From Rallus limicola (taxonomy: Eukaryota; Chordata; Aves; Gruiformes; Rallidae), in assembly GCA_022605955.1 (NCBI GenBank), contig JAKCOZ010000005.1, positions 2,693,501 through 2,757,500 on the forward strand: 64,000 bases of DNA. Reading direction: 5' to 3'. The notes below the pieces were generated by a model. The model ran no database searches. It worked only from the letters and a program-made list of their open reading frames with translations, and was not told the origin of the DNA. Position 1 is the stretch's first letter; every line of letters starts with the position of its first letter. Shown one piece after another: positions 1-12,599 of this stretch. A program made the position numbers and the translations under genes.

Positions 1-156
1 AGCTCAGAACTGGAAACTACTCCAGATGCAGGCTCACTAGTGTTGAGAAGAAGGAAAGAATCACCTCCACTGACCTGCTGGCAACATCCCCCCCAACGCA
101 GGCCCGAATACCACTAGCCTTCTTGGCCATAAGGGCACATTGCTGACTCAAAGCAG
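1..156 (-). mobile_element. CR1 LINE fragment, cut by window edge
   Basis: Read on the minus strand this matches the part of CR1 ORF2 downstream of the reverse-transcriptase FADD region: the segment for the SQQCA...A.KANGILG motif, the stretch up to the [10 protein letters not shown] motif, and the start of the next block. On the plus strand the tell-tale pieces are 'ttcttggccataagggcaca' (about 121-140) and 'gacctgctggcaac' (80-93). It continues past base 1, so the 3' tail lies outside the window. It is strongly decayed, with a run of C near 88-95. It is not the missing end of the element at 2521-3425, because both contain the same KANGIL region. Confidence 0.8.
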
Positions 157-2520
157 GACCAGCGTAGATTAGTTTGCCTACTGCCTGAGCTTATGGTGTC
201 ATACACTTTCATTTGTCTTACTTCCTTTGGTGAGTGTAAAATCTACCACGGAGGCTTGATTTACCTACACTCCCTCTCTCCCTTTATTTTTAACTTAAAC
301 CTTTGTATCTATGTAAGTTTTTTTATCTTCATGTATCAAAAAAGAAAATCCAGTAACATTGCTAGGCCCCATATTAGAGATGTCATAAATCTGTAGAAAA
401 TACAGTGGATGGGAATTAATACCTTGGATAAGATACCCCTTGATTAGGTATTATATATAACTGTCATCATTGCATACTGAATGAAAAGGAATAGCAAATT
501 AAGAGGAGCAATCCCTCAATGAATTTTGTTGCACAAGTTTGAATTGTTAAATTGAAAAGAAATAAAAAATATAGACTATAATGCATTAGAGAGAGTGGTA
601 TCAGTGGGGGGGGAAAAAGTAAAATAAACTTGTTTTCTGATTGTTCACATACAGTATGTTCATTATGTCACTGAACTTTGAGGCTTCTGAAACTGGTAGC
701 ATCTTTCATCAAATGACCTAAAGAAACAAATGTTACACACCCACATCAAAAAATATGCATCTTTACGGTACTGCCCCTTTGGATCACAGAAAACAATTAG
801 ATTTTAGTATGGTCACTGAAACCCAGTGTCATCTCATATGCTGAATTGAATGAAACTGAGGATAAAATTAATTTAGCATTATAATATATGGATGTGCATT
901 CAAATGATATAGTAACTGATTGGACATTACCTTCCCTGCTCTTTCATCCTGTGTAAACCATTATCTTCTCAGTGAACATAGTCAGAATGTGCAATATATA
1001 AGAATGGAAGCTCTTTAACCACCCCTCCAGGATAAAGTATAATTTGGCAATAGGAACTAATTTCCCACGCTTCTGATCTTTCCTGAGGGAGGAAGGGATA
1101 ATAGACATTCTTTAACTGCCCTCTCAAGCATTGTACTAAAGCCAGAAATTACCACTGAGTCTTTAAAATATGTACTTAATGTCCTAAGAAATGCTTCTAC
1201 ACCCAGATAGGAGAGAATTACATAAATACACATACATACACTTATTTTATATCCGGTTCATAGCATTGTTAAATTTCATATAAAGGGTATCTGAACTATG
1301 ACGATTGAACAAAAATGACACATTAGATTCTACTCCTAATTGAGACATATAAAGTCTGTCTGAGGAGGGCATCTGAAGCAATTCATGCACAGCTGCAGAA
1401 TTTCCACTTTTGAACAAATATGTACATTTTCTAAAAAAGACCAAATATGAAAAATAAACTAATATCACTCTACATGAACTCTGCCAATACTGGGAGTCTT
1501 CCCTTGAAAATACTACTCTGGATCAAAGATGTCTAAATATTTTTGACATCACACATATATGATTGCAGCCTTAATTTAATATTATGTTTTTAAAAAGTCT
1601 GTGTGGAAATTATCAGGTTTCTTTTGATACACTGAGTATTGCAGTCCATCCCAAGCCATTAGTAGAATTTTATAACCCATCTGGAAGTGAAGTTCTGGCT
1701 ACACTGACATCTTATTTTGGATCATGAAAATAAGCCGATTAAATGGGTAGTAAATTTACAGATTCTCAATATTCTCAAATGTTTTCCTCAGTTACGATAC
1801 CACAGAAGGACTCTGTTTTAAAATATCTTGAAGTAAATGGGGGACCAAATTGCACTGGACCTGACAGGGGACTCATTAAGCCAGTCCATGCATGCAGCAG
1901 CTAGGTTTCTCTTAGTGGAAGAAATGACTTAAAATGTAAATGTAAACAACCTATTATCTCTATGTTAGTTAAAATTAACAAGAAAGATATAAAATTAAGT
2001 CCAATATGTGCACAAATATTTAGAAAGCATATGTAGCTTTAAGAGACACGCTCCCTATTATATATTCTGTTTCAATTAAAGCATTGTCTTTTCCTTTAAG
2101 TAACTTCCCAAAAGTTACTAACATACAGATTCATTAACAATTTCTTGGAGATAGAGGTTCTGTTTCTGTAAAATGTTGTAGCTTAGAATGATTTCTACCA
2201 ATTTGGTAATCTAGTTCAACTAGCATTTCTCTACAAACTTAACCTGCAGATGAAAGAAAAATACTAATTTGTAAAAGTTATCTTAAGTGTGAACAGCTTT
2301 AAATCCAGTACTTGCATAAATCCACAGAAAACAGAGAGCATAAATCAAACAGCACACAGAATACAATGGGAAACAAGCATGAAAGCAGAAGAGCAAAACC
2401 AAAATGCAATATTTTTTTCAACTTCTTTTGGCTTCGGCCTAATCCTAATTTAGCTTTCACTCTTTTTTAAAAAAAAGAATATTTTTCCTACTTGTCATGT
2501 TTCCCTATAAACAGATTGCC
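157..2520. other. AT-rich non-coding sequence
   Basis: I see no gene, RNA or recognisable repeat here. Open frames at 193-396 (+) and 1247-1468 (-) have no recognisable domain and look like chance frames in AT-rich DNA. Confidence 0.6.
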
Positions 2521-3425
2521 TGTTACAATGTAACAATGGACTGATGACCCAGAATGCAATTGGACTTCTGGGCTTCAGGTCCACATTGTTGGCTCATATC
2601 CTGCTTTTTGTCCATCAATACCACCAGGTCTTTTTCCACAGGGCTGTTTGCTATCTCATCATCCCCCAGCTTGTATTGATGAGGATTGTCCTGACCCATG
2701 TGCAGGGCCTTGCACTTGACCCTACTGAACTTCATGAGGTTTGCATGGACCCACTGCTCTAGGTGGTTCGGGTCCCTCTGAATGACATCCCATCCCTCTA
2801 GCATGTTGACTGCACCACTCAGCTTGGTGTGATTTGCAAGCTTGCAGAGGTTACACTTGATCCCACTATGTCGCTGATGAAGATATTAAACAACACTTGT
2901 CCCAGTATGGATCCTTGAGAGACACCACTTGTCACTCCTCTCTATCTGGACACTGAGACATTGACCATTACCCTCTGGATGTGACCATCCTGCTAATTTT
3001 TTATCCACTGGACAGTCCACCCATCAAATCTGTATTTCTTTAATTCAGAGAGAAGGATGTTGTGGGGGATTATGTCAGAGACCTTGCAGAAGTCCAGATA
3101 GATGACAACCATCGCCCTTCCCTTGTCCACTGATGTTGCCACCCCATTGCAGAAAGCCACCAGGTTGGTCAGGCAGGACTTTCCCTTTGTGAAGCCATGC
3201 TGTCTGTTTCAAAAAACTTCCCTGTCCTACATGTGCCTTAGCACACTTTCTAGAAAGATCTGTTCCACGATCTTCACAGCCACAAAAGTGAGATTGACAG
3301 TTCCATAGTTCCCGCAGTCCTCCTTTCTACTCTTTTTTAAAATGGGTGTATTTTTTCCTTTCTTCCAGTCACCCGGGGCCTTCACTTGACTGCCAAGGCT
3401 TTTTAAATATCACGGAGCACATCTT
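2521..3425 (-). mobile_element. CR1 LINE, internal ORF2 fragment lacking both ends
   Basis: Read on the minus strand this runs through the CR1 reverse transcriptase. It starts near the segment before the RT, with 'VP.DWK..K' and a K(K)GRKED-like stretch at about 3310-3400. The fingers region with HGF.KG.SCLTNL follows at about 3150-3210, then the catalytic YLDF-type motif encoded around 3090-3110 (seen on the plus strand as 'gaagtccagatagatgac'). Next come an FADDTKL-like region near 2810-2850 and the QQC...A.K..CILG segment at about 2540-2600. The frame is broken many times; the longest remaining open piece is 2523-2804. The 5' truncation is normal for CR1, but the lost 3' end (about 600-700 bp including the tail) implies a later deletion. 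No octamer tail is present at 2521. Confidence 0.85.
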
Positions 3426-6400
3426 TATTTGAATGACTGACTAATGCTAGTGAAGACAGCAGAAAATAAAGCCACATATTTAAAATTTGAAAATGTGAAA
3501 ATTAATGGGCTTTCTCTGGTTCAGAATGCATCTAACGCTGACAAAGCTACAAGCTACAACCACAGAAACAAATGAATGCTTGCCCGAGTCTGGTCCCATT
3601 TAATGATTCCAAGCCACTAACTTCCTAAAGATTATTTTTTCACAATATTTTTTAGGGAATCTAAAACAATAAAGAAGAAATAGTTGGAATTATCTCTATT
3701 ATTTAATAGTACAAAAATACAACATACTAGAGCAAATCAGAAGTTAGCATGGTTGTGAATACTCACACAATACTGGCACAAATCATCAACATGTTCCCAA
3801 GTTCTAGACTATGCTCAAAACCAAATTTCATCAATGTCCTTTCAGCTTGCAAACGGTAAAGAGGTCTGCAGAGCTGCACACATACACCTGGTGATATGCA
3901 GCTCATATGTCATCCACTGTGATGGGAGAATGTCATCACCCATGACATGATGCAACTTACTACTAATTTAGGGAAAAGGCCGCAGAATCAGGAGAGAGAT
4001 TTGAGAATTCTGCAAGCAGAACATCCTTGAAGGGAAAGTACCGTAAGAATAAAGAACATGGGCAAAGGCAACAAAGCAAGCTTTAAACAAGCAACCTCAA
4101 ATACTACAAGCTGTGTAAATGTGGTAGGAGAAGATCTGAGTTGCTTTGTGTAGTGTAATGGATGTCCATCTGCCTCTAGGTCATACAGTGGGTTTGAATC
4201 CCATCGCAGAAGCTTTGAGAAGGTTAATTCACTGCACTTCTTGGATTCTCAGCTAGAGTAAAACACTACTTTAATCAAGGAGGCCATGCCCATCTGTATC
4301 TTCTGAAGACCTGACTTTGTATTCTTGTATTTCCCAAAATTATTTTCTTAGCTGTTGTAAGGTTTTCTTATCTGCTTTTTGTTAAACAAGCTACAGAACA
4401 AATGCAAAGATACCCATGTTATGATTAAAATTGCAAGTTTAGCTTTGCAGCAAACATACAAATGCTTAACATTCAATTTAGTGAACCTTCTACAAACAAT
4501 TTCATGCCTCATTTTCCAGCTTTAAGTTGCTACAATGGATATCTTCACAAAAAAATAAAGCAAACCTCCAGTGTTAAGTATTCATTATATACACTCTCCT
4601 TCTAAATTTCTTTGACCATCACAGTATTTCTTTGATGTCCCAGCATTTTTACATTTCAAAGACTAAGATAACAATGTGATTTTAAGAAGTCTGGAGGGGA
4701 ATAAAAACAGAAAGAAACTGCATTTTATAACACAGATTGTGTACACTAGTTCAATTGTCCTTAGTTTTGATTAGTGTTTGAAGGTGTTTTGGGGGTTTTG
4801 TCTTTTTAAATGAAGCAAAACAGGTCATGGAAATCCCTGCTATTAACAGTGAAAGCAATGTTCTTGTAAATCACCAATTTTCCTTTTTCCTCCCCCTCCC
4901 TTTTCTTTAAAAAAAAAAAAAAATCACTGAAATTGTGACACTATGAAGCAATTCTCTCACGTCATTTTCAATCCTCCATAGGCCACAAGGATGAAAGGAG
5001 CTATTCTCACACAAGGGAGCCTCCTTTTTCCTATACAAAACGCAAATGGACTTTACACAGCTGGGCTAAGGCCTCAAGAAAATAAAACATCTGGCAATTG
5101 GGAAAATGTGGATATTAATATTGTTCAGAAAAAATCATCACTGTGTAGAAATCCACTTATATACAAGCATCTTATGTTTCCTGTTGTCTGCCTCTAATGT
5201 ATTTGCTTTAAAATTAGAATGTTTAAAAATAGGTATGTTAATTTTCTTTATTGATGTGCAATCTACTTGTGTGGCTGATTTCCATATAATGGTATTCAAA
5301 TATATCATTTTTTGAGGAAAAAATATGACAAAATTAATATTATATATTTTGCACATTCATACCTGGTCATGTTTATATGTTTCCAGCTCTGGAATCTGTT
5401 AATGTAGAAGAAAGACTAAGTAGTATATGGAAGGTCATAAAAGAAATAAGTTTGACAATTTAAGAAAAAGACAAAAATATTTGCCTTAGTTACAGATGCT
5501 GAAAGAACCCAAAATCCAGAACTATCATATATTACTAATGTAATGATACTGTAATGATTTTGGCTGCTCAAAATTAATTAATCCATAACTGCAAGACACT
5601 GTGAGCACAGCACCATATTGCTAAACATAGGTTGCCAAACAGGTATCATCATCTAGGACTTGTAATCCAAGAAATAATGAGGATTTTACATATGGCTAAT
5701 GTTAAGCAGCATTTGACTAGCCAAGGGAAGGGAAAAGTGAAAATACTCCACATGCTGTAGCTCAACAACTACAGTTATCCTTTGACTAATCAAACAAATA
5801 CACACAGACTAACATTGCTCTTTAAAAAGCACTTTGGTAAAGTTTCTGTCTTTACAGTCACTATAACAGCAATTTCTCAACATGTCCTGCCTCTGAGGGC
5901 CATGTGAGATCAAGATGTAAGTATTTTTATTCTCCATGTTAGAGGAAAAGTTGAAACACATACAGATTTATAACCTGATTCAGGTCAGCAAGATCCAGAA
6001 ACAGTATAGTGTATGACAGAGTTGATAAAAGAATGCGTCTTTCTACTATTTTATATATAAATACTTAATCCTGACACATTCCAATTTCTCCATATTTGAC
6101 ATGTTCATGGAACTGGACCTCTTCTGTAGCAGTTCCATGCTGGGAGACCACAGAAGAATTTTTAAAGCATTTTAAGAACATCTTGAGACAGAGATAGAGA
6201 TTTAGTCTCTCAGAGCTTGAGAAATTTGAGCTGAAGACATCTTGTTTTGTCTGCCAGAACTATATCATAACGACTTCTTGTTGAAGCTTGTTCTTTTCAA
6301 ATGTCTATTTCTCGATTGCCTTGTAATTTTCTTAAAAAAGGAATTTCTTTCAGGTTGTCATATTTCATCTCAACAATGTTTAGTACAGTCACTCAAGTGT

Positions 6401-8570
6401 CAGGAGGGGTTTTTTACTGTATCCTGGGGGCTGGGGGGGGCGGGTAGGAAGGATGGAGAACAAATATCCCTCTGAGAACACTGTGAATCTTTTCTGATAA
6501 TCAAAATATTCAAGAACATGTAGTTTTAAAACCACATCTTTTCCTAGACTTATATAATGTAGGTGTCTGAAGAAAAAGAAAACAAAAATAATTAAAAAAA
6601 AAAAGATCACTGCATCCTAAACAATATGTCCTGCAGAAGGAAAATAGTTTTAGGCTGTACCTTCTAGATCTCCACTGTTCAGAGATAAGTCAAATGGACA
6701 TCTTCTCTTACTCATAAAAACATAAAATGCACATAATTTGGAAAAAGAATGCACAAAACAAACATTGTAGACTAAACTACAAGAAACAGGACAACGTGTT
6801 TTCTGATTTCTGGGAGAAAAATGTCAGTGGAAGGAAAAAATAATCAGAATTGTAGTTCTAATTAACCTATCCAAACCAGTTTTTTGTTTATTTTCATGGC
6901 TTATGCTATTTATTATATCAGGGGAATTTAAAATAACTCTTCTACTTAAAACTGTTGAAAATGTTTTTTATTTTTTAAGTATATGAACATATGAAGACTA
7001 AAACAGCTAACAAAATATGTGTATTTTGGGTATCTTCAGTCTACAAGTCAACGTATGTTAAGTGTTGCTTGATTTAAACAGAATATACTGGACTTTCACT
7101 TATGGGCTATTTGCCTTTATTTTTAGGTGGAAGATAGTGTATTAACAGCATAATGAAGTCGATGTATAAATACAAGTTTAAAATTTTGACCACTTTTTGA
7201 TCTATAGTTGCTCACATTGATAAACCATATTAACTTCCAGACTTCTGTCTATATCTAATTGCTATGTGTTCCTAAAAGTATATTCCTCAGATGGGAATTC
7301 TATTGCATAGATAATCTATTAAAGTTTTCTGAATACAGGTTAATAAAGCAGTTTCAGTCTTTACCCTTCAATTCAAATAAGCACTTTAGTAGTAGATTAT
7401 AACTTTAAAAAACCCAAAAAACCCCAAAAAATAAGACAGGGAAACTATGAAGAAGATATTTGATCAATTAAAGTTTTATCATAATAAACCAAACTTAAGA
7501 CAGTAAACCTACAGAGTAATTTTATAACTCTAAACAATATAATAGCTTATGTGAACAATTCTGTGATTCAAATGCAAATGATTCCTCCTTAAAAACAGTA
7601 TAATGACAGTTTATAGTAGATTAGCCTCTTCTAATGTTCATCAGATTTTCTTCATAACCCCTTTGTTACGGACAGCGAACAACACTGTACTCCCAGATTT
7701 CTGAACTCCCAGAATCTCTAATGGGAGGAAAGAATAAGCAGAATGTAAAATTTTAAGGATATATCTACCTGTGGACTGGTATATGGTTAGTAATGAAATA
7801 TGTTTGATGAAAAGGAAACTTTCTCCATTTTTGACCATATTGACATATTACACGTTGGTTTAAAAATACAGCTCCCACACCCTGCCACAGCTATTTTTTA
7901 TTATAATTATATGACTTTTTATATAAAGGGTTGGTGACCCTAGGCAGCAATTACAAGATTAGAAGACTCATTCATCAGCCTTAGTAGGTTTCTAACCAAA
8001 ATAAAATCAAAAGTAATTTTTTAAATTATTTGCCAGTATTGTCATGCAGTAATTTTACTGTCTCTGGCACTTCAATGTATCTGGTTTACAAACATAATTC
8101 CAAAATTATTTCAAAATCTATTTAAACTCAACCATAAAAAAGCATGAGGGGAAAGAAGGAGAATGTGAAGTACTACACATTGCCACTACATATCTCAAAC
8201 TATACAATACTTAAGTGTTTGAAGATGATGAAAGAAGTTGAATAGAGCAGGTTAACAGAAAATGGAGGTAGAAGGAGCATAACCTTTCGCCACACAGTTG
8301 CTGCCAGGGTATTGGTTTTTTCATTAGCCTATTATTTTTCTGCGTTAAAAAGGGAATAGATACAGAAACACAACATTCACATAGGACAGAAACACCACTA
8401 TGGTACATACGCTCTTTACAATCATTACTTTACCTATATTATCTGCAGTATACAACTTGAAATTAGAAATAAATGTGAACTTTCTGTATACTATTAGAAA
8501 CAACAAGAAGGGATTTTACAGGTATGTTGACCAGAAGAGACCAAAGAGAGCATACCCCCTTTGGTAAGCG
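3426..8570. other. AT-rich non-coding sequence
   Basis: No gene is recognised. The interval holds a tRNA-derived SINE relic at 4144-4211, homopolymer A near 4909-4922, and G-rich patches at 6424-6441 with A-rich patches at 6594-6604. Small open frames (4991-5197, 6242-6475, 7641-7838, 8211-8408) lack start context or domain signals and I do not call them genes. Confidence 0.55.
4144..4211 (+). repeat. tRNA-derived SINE relic or tRNA pseudogene
   Basis: A pol III A-box match (TAGTGTAATGG, 4151-4161) is followed at normal spacing by a B-box match (GGTTTGAATCC, 4191-4201). The T-arm can pair: GTGGG (4188-4192) with CCCAT (4200-4204). The flanking 7-mers 4144-4150 and 4205-4211 pair at six of seven positions, counting wobbles. 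The D and anticodon arms do not fold well and there is no U33 at the expected place, so this is not a working tRNA. Sequence after 4211 loosely resembles the core part of a MIR-like CORE-SINE. An old tRNA-derived SINE is the best reading; family name not established. Confidence 0.4.
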
Positions 8571-9777
8571 ACCTTCTATGATGGAGTGACAGCATCAGTA
8601 GACAAAGGGAAGGCAACTGATGTCATCTACCTGGACTTGTGCAAGGCCTTTGACACAGCCCCCCACCACATCCTTCTCTCTAAATTGGAGAGATGTGGAT
8701 TTGACAGGGGGACCATCCAGTGGATAAGAAACTGGTTGACAGAATGTAGACAAAGGGTGGTGGTCAGTGGGTCTGTGTCCAGGTGGAGGCTGCTGACAAG
8801 CGGGGTCCCCCGGTGCTCTTGAACATCTTTATCAATGACATCGATGACGGAATTGAGTGCACCCTCAGCAAGTTTGCAGATGACACCAAGCTGAGTGGTG
8901 TGGTTGACACAACAGAAGGAAAGGAAGCCATCCAGAGGGATCTTGACAGGCTGGAAACATGGGCCAGGGTGAACCTGATGAGGTTCAACACTGCGAAGTG
9001 TAAGGTGTTGCACTTGGGCCGAAAGAATCCCAGACATAGATAGAGACTAGGAGAAGAGCTCCTTGAGAGTAGCCCTGCTGAGAAGGACCTGGGTGTCATG
9101 GTGGATGAGAAACTTAACATGAGCCAGCAGTGTGCTCTTGCAGCTCGGAAGGCCAATGGTATCCTGGGCTCTATCAGAAGAGGGGTGACCAGCAGGGTCA
9201 GAGAGGTGATTGTCCCTCTCTACTCTGCCCTCCTGAGGCCCCATCTGGAGTCCTGTGTCCAGATCTGGGGCCTGCAGTACAGGAAAGATGTACAACTGTT
9301 GGAGAGGGTTCAGAGGAGGGCCACCAAGATGATTAGAGGGCTGGAGCACCTCCCCTATGAGGAGAGGCTGGGGGAGCTGGGCTTCTTCAGCCTGGAGAAG
9401 AGAAGGCTGTGGGGGGACCTCATTGCAGCTTTCCAGTACCTGAAGGGAGCAGAGAAACAGGAGGGAAATCAACTGTTTAAAAGGGTAGACAATGGCAGGA
9501 CAAGGGGGAATGGACTAAAGCTGAAGGAGGGAACGTTTAAATTGGATATTAGGGGGAAGCTTTTTACAGAGAGAGTGGTGAGGTGCTGGAACAGGCTGCC
9601 CAGACAGGTGGTGGATACCCCGTCCCTGGAGGTGTTCAAGGCCAGGTTGGATGGGGCCCTAGGCAACCTTGTGTAGATCCAGGCCTGGAGATTGGTGTCC
9701 CTGCCTGTGGCAAGGGGGTTGGAACTCTGTGATCCTTGGGGTCCCTTCCAACCCATGCCATTCTATGATTCTATGAT
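8571..9777 (+). mobile_element. CR1 LINE, 5'-truncated with complete 3' end
   Basis: The copy begins inside the reverse-transcriptase domain and runs through the end of ORF2, the short 3' UTR and the tail 'ttctatgattctatgat' at about 9760-9777. This is the standard 5'-truncated product of target-primed reverse transcription. Motifs in order are [10 protein letters not shown] (catalytic block A), TSGVP (about 8800), FADDTKLSG (about 8871-8897), and the C-terminal [23 protein letters not shown] segment (9301-9368). The 3' terminus lies only 66 bp from the 3' terminus of the inverted copy at 9844-11029. Confidence 0.93.
8586..9676 (+). pseudogene. CR1 ORF2 C-terminal part (reverse transcriptase), disrupted
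   Basis: Three open pieces make up the coding remnant: 8586-8822, 8783-9043 and 9098-9676. A deletion near 8812 removes the usual QGSVLGP stretch after TSGVP and shifts the frame, so the sequence jumps to a different frame reading [10 protein letters not shown]. An in-frame stop then ends the second piece at 9041-9043, where CR1 normally continues through Y.LG..L. The third piece gives a long intact C-terminus of CR1 ORF2 ending at the TAG at 9674-9676. The endonuclease and the N-terminal RT are missing. The element cannot move by itself. The long intact C-terminal frame suggests a moderate age. Confidence 0.85.
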
Positions 9778-9843
9778 ACTATTTCATAAAGGAATTCTGT
9801 GAATACAAATGTCTAGGAAGTCTTGCCTCCAAGCAATTTTTAT

Positions 9844-11029
9844 TTCACAGAATTATAGAATGGTATGGGTCGGAAGAGACCTTCAATATAACCTACTTCC
9901 AACCCCCCTGCCAGGACACCCTCCACTAGACCAGGCTGCCCAAAGCCCCATACAACCTGTTCTTGAACACTTCCAGGGAGGGGGCATCCACTACCCTGGG
10001 CAACCTGTTCCAGTGCCTCACCACCCTCATAGTGAAGAATTTCTTCCCAAAATCTAACCTAAACGTACCCTTCTTCAGTTTAAGGCCATTACCCCTTGTC
10101 CTATCACTACTACCCTTGTAAACAGTCCCTCTTCAGCTTTCCTGTAGTAGCCTTTCAGGTACTGGATAGTTGCTATAAGGTATCCCTAGACCCTTCTCTT
10201 CTCCAGGCTAAACAACCCCAACTCTGTCACAGTCTGTCTTCAAAGGAGAGGTGTTCTATCCCTCTGATTATCTTCATGGCCTTCCTCTGGCTCACTCAAA
10301 TGGGACCAGGTCCTTACATTGGGAACCCCAGAGCTGAACACAGTACTCCTGACAAGGTCTCACACAACCAGAGTAGAGCAGGAGAATCACCTTCCTTGAC
10401 CTGCTGGCCATGCTTCTATTGATACAGCACAGCATATGATTGGCTTTCTGGGCTGTAAGCATTTATTGTCAGCTCATTTCCAGCTTCTCATCCACCAACA
10501 CCCCCAAGGCTTTCTCCACAGGGCTGCTCTCAATCCATTCTCCCTCCAGCCTTTAGTTGTGCTTGGGACTGCCCTGACTCATGTGCAGGACCTTGCACTT
10601 GGCCTTGTTGAAATTCATAAGGTTTGCACAGGTCCGCCTCACAAGCCTGTCCAGTCCCTCCAGATAGTATCCCTTCCCTCCAGTGTGTTGACTGCACCAC
10701 ATAGCTTGGTGTTGTCAGCAAACTTGCTGAGGGTGCACTCAAACACACTGTCCACATCACTGACAAAGATGTTTAACAGTGTCCATCCCAATGCCGACCC
10801 CTGATGAAGAACACCACTGTTGACTGGTCTCCACTAGGACACTGAGCCATTGACCGCAAGTCTGAGTGCAACCATCCAGCCAATTCCTTATCCACTGAGT
10901 GGTCCATCAAATCCATGTCTGTCCTGTTCAGAGACAAGGATGTTATGTGGGACAGCATCAAATGCTTTGCACAAGTCTAGGTAGATTGCATCAGTTGTTC
11001 TTCCTTTATCCATTAACACTGTAACCCTG
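9844..11029 (-). mobile_element. CR1 LINE, 5'-truncated, opposite orientation
   Basis: The 3' end lies at 9844 (seen on the plus strand as 'cacagaattatagaatgg') and the 5' break near 11029, inside the RT fingers region. On the minus strand it encodes a decayed YLDLCKAFD block near 10950-10985, then the TLSKFADNTKL region near 10700-10740, and the remaining C-terminus toward 9900. Stops and frameshifts occur throughout. Positions 10383-10949 are almost identical to 59778-60344 whereas the rest of the element is only about 75-80% alike to that second copy; see the separate entry for this block. It is tail to tail with the copy at 8571-9777. Confidence 0.92.
10383..10949 (-). repeat. 567-bp block nearly identical to 59778-60344
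   Basis: Hand alignment of the reverse complement of this block with 59778-60344 gives equal lengths, no indels and 10 substitutions (about 98.2% identity). Both copies share lesions that a functional CR1 would not have: the stop in 'caactaaaggctgg', a 3-base insertion in 'gttcttcatcaggggtc', and the odd 'caataaatgcttacag' segment. Outside the block the two CR1s differ at roughly one base in four or five and carry indels. The block therefore has a different history from its flanks. Gene conversion is the simplest reading; an assembly artefact remains possible. Confidence 0.9.
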
Positions 11030-11394
11030 CATATTTTGCATATATTTTCAGACAAAAATGACGGAACTGTTAGTTTTTATATTCTTCTGAAATCCTTGTT
11101 TTGGCACTATGTAAACACAAAGTAATACACAGCTGGTTATTTTGGTACGAGGTACAAACCCCCAACTTATTATGAATAAACCGATAGTGCACCTACTTTT
11201 TTGGGTTTGCGTTTTTTTTGGGTCCTTGTCCTCCTTATTAACAGTGGGAAGAGATTTAATAACACACAATATTTTGAATACAAAATGTACAATCCCTAAA
11301 ACACCACCAAACCACCCCAACTCTCCCAAGCAACAAAACAGCCTGAAAAGTACAGTGTAAGAAGCAACACATGCCTCATCTCCAATTCCAGTGT

Positions 11395-11505
11395 CTGGAC
11401 AATGCACTCAGTCACATGCTCTGACTTGGCTCATCCTGTGTGGAGCCAGGAGTTGGACTAGATGATCCTTATGGGTCTCTTCCAACTCAGTATATTCTAT
11501 GATTC
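11395..11505 (+). mobile_element. CR1 LINE 3'-end fragment
   Basis: A short CR1 tail runs through 'ggactagatgatccttatgg' (about 11455-11474) to the ending 'tatattctatgatt' (11491-11504). Only the 3' UTR is present, as in many extremely 5'-truncated CR1s. Its terminal 24 bases recur at 39843-39866. Confidence 0.85.
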
Positions 11506-12599
11506 CACCCCCAAAGCACCAAAGAACTATGCATACACTCCTCTTCAATCTACTGCACTCCTGACTTAAGAGTTGTCAGAAGATACTGAAGGCTAGAAAA
11601 TCTCCATGTAGAGACATTATTTAACCAAGTGTATCTATGAGAATGGGAATCTAAATGTTGCTAAAACAATTTGGGAAATCACTTGAACGGGCTACCCCTC
11701 CAAAATCATGTATTCTCTTTGAACCTTTTTGAAATGTTCTGATTCAATCAACTTGCATTTTGAACAATCAAAATGGACATTTCTCACAGAAATTTTAAAT
11801 GTTCATGCTTCATAACAACAGTTAAGCCACATATGAGAAATGAATATTACAAGGATCTAAATTTTGTTCTGACTTTAAACAAAAAAAACAAAATAAAGTA
11901 GAAGCATGTCTAAAGTTCTCTAATCATGTCACTGGCACATTCGCCCAAATCTTTTTTTCAACTACACCGTAAATCAGTTTTGATACTTTTTATATTAAAA
12001 AATTTAAATTAGTAAATGTTATTGGACACTGTGGATTCATCTCCTGAAATGTACAACAGGATGCACAGAGTTATGCTGTCAAATCCTTAAATATGGTCAG
12101 AATTGTTGACATACTTTTAGCCTAGCTTTTCTGTTTTGTGCAGAAACCATTGACCTTTTCTGCTCCTGTCCTGAAACAAATGGTCTGTTTGATACTAACA
12201 GATGAAAACCATAAATACTATAAAAAAAAGGAAAAAAAAATTAGAAATGTAAATCTGCTGGCACAAAACAGAGAATTCAGGTCAGTGGAGTTTAATTTGT
12301 TATTTTATAGGTGCTTTCTGTTAAATATGTTCAGCCCCTTAAAAATAAAGTTTTATTTTCTTTTCAGGAATTTGAACCCATACTTCCAACCACAGAAAAT
12401 TAATTTTAATTAAGATTTTTTCCCCTTTTTTTATTAATTTGTTCAACCTGTAGTTTTTCTCATTCCACTTAGGCTCTTGGTACATAAATCCATTCTAAAT
12501 GTTTTCACAGCTGCTCAGAAGGTGTTGATTCTTAGTGTCAACTCATTCACTCAACTTAACATAATCATTCCCTTTTAATGAAACAGTTAACAGGAGACT

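Noticed and set aside
1..3425. 1-156 and 2521-3425 as two halves of one CR1
   Set aside because: Both contain the same ORF2 region (the QQCA..A.KANGIL segment), so they overlap in the consensus and must be separate copies.
4144..4211. A functional tRNA gene
   Set aside because: The D arm and anticodon arm do not fold and position 33 is not U, so no anticodon can be assigned.
8627..9156. Long minus-strand frames (8627-9037, 8764-9156, 9047-9472) opposite the CR1
   Set aside because: They are antisense shadows of the CR1 ORF2 coding strand.
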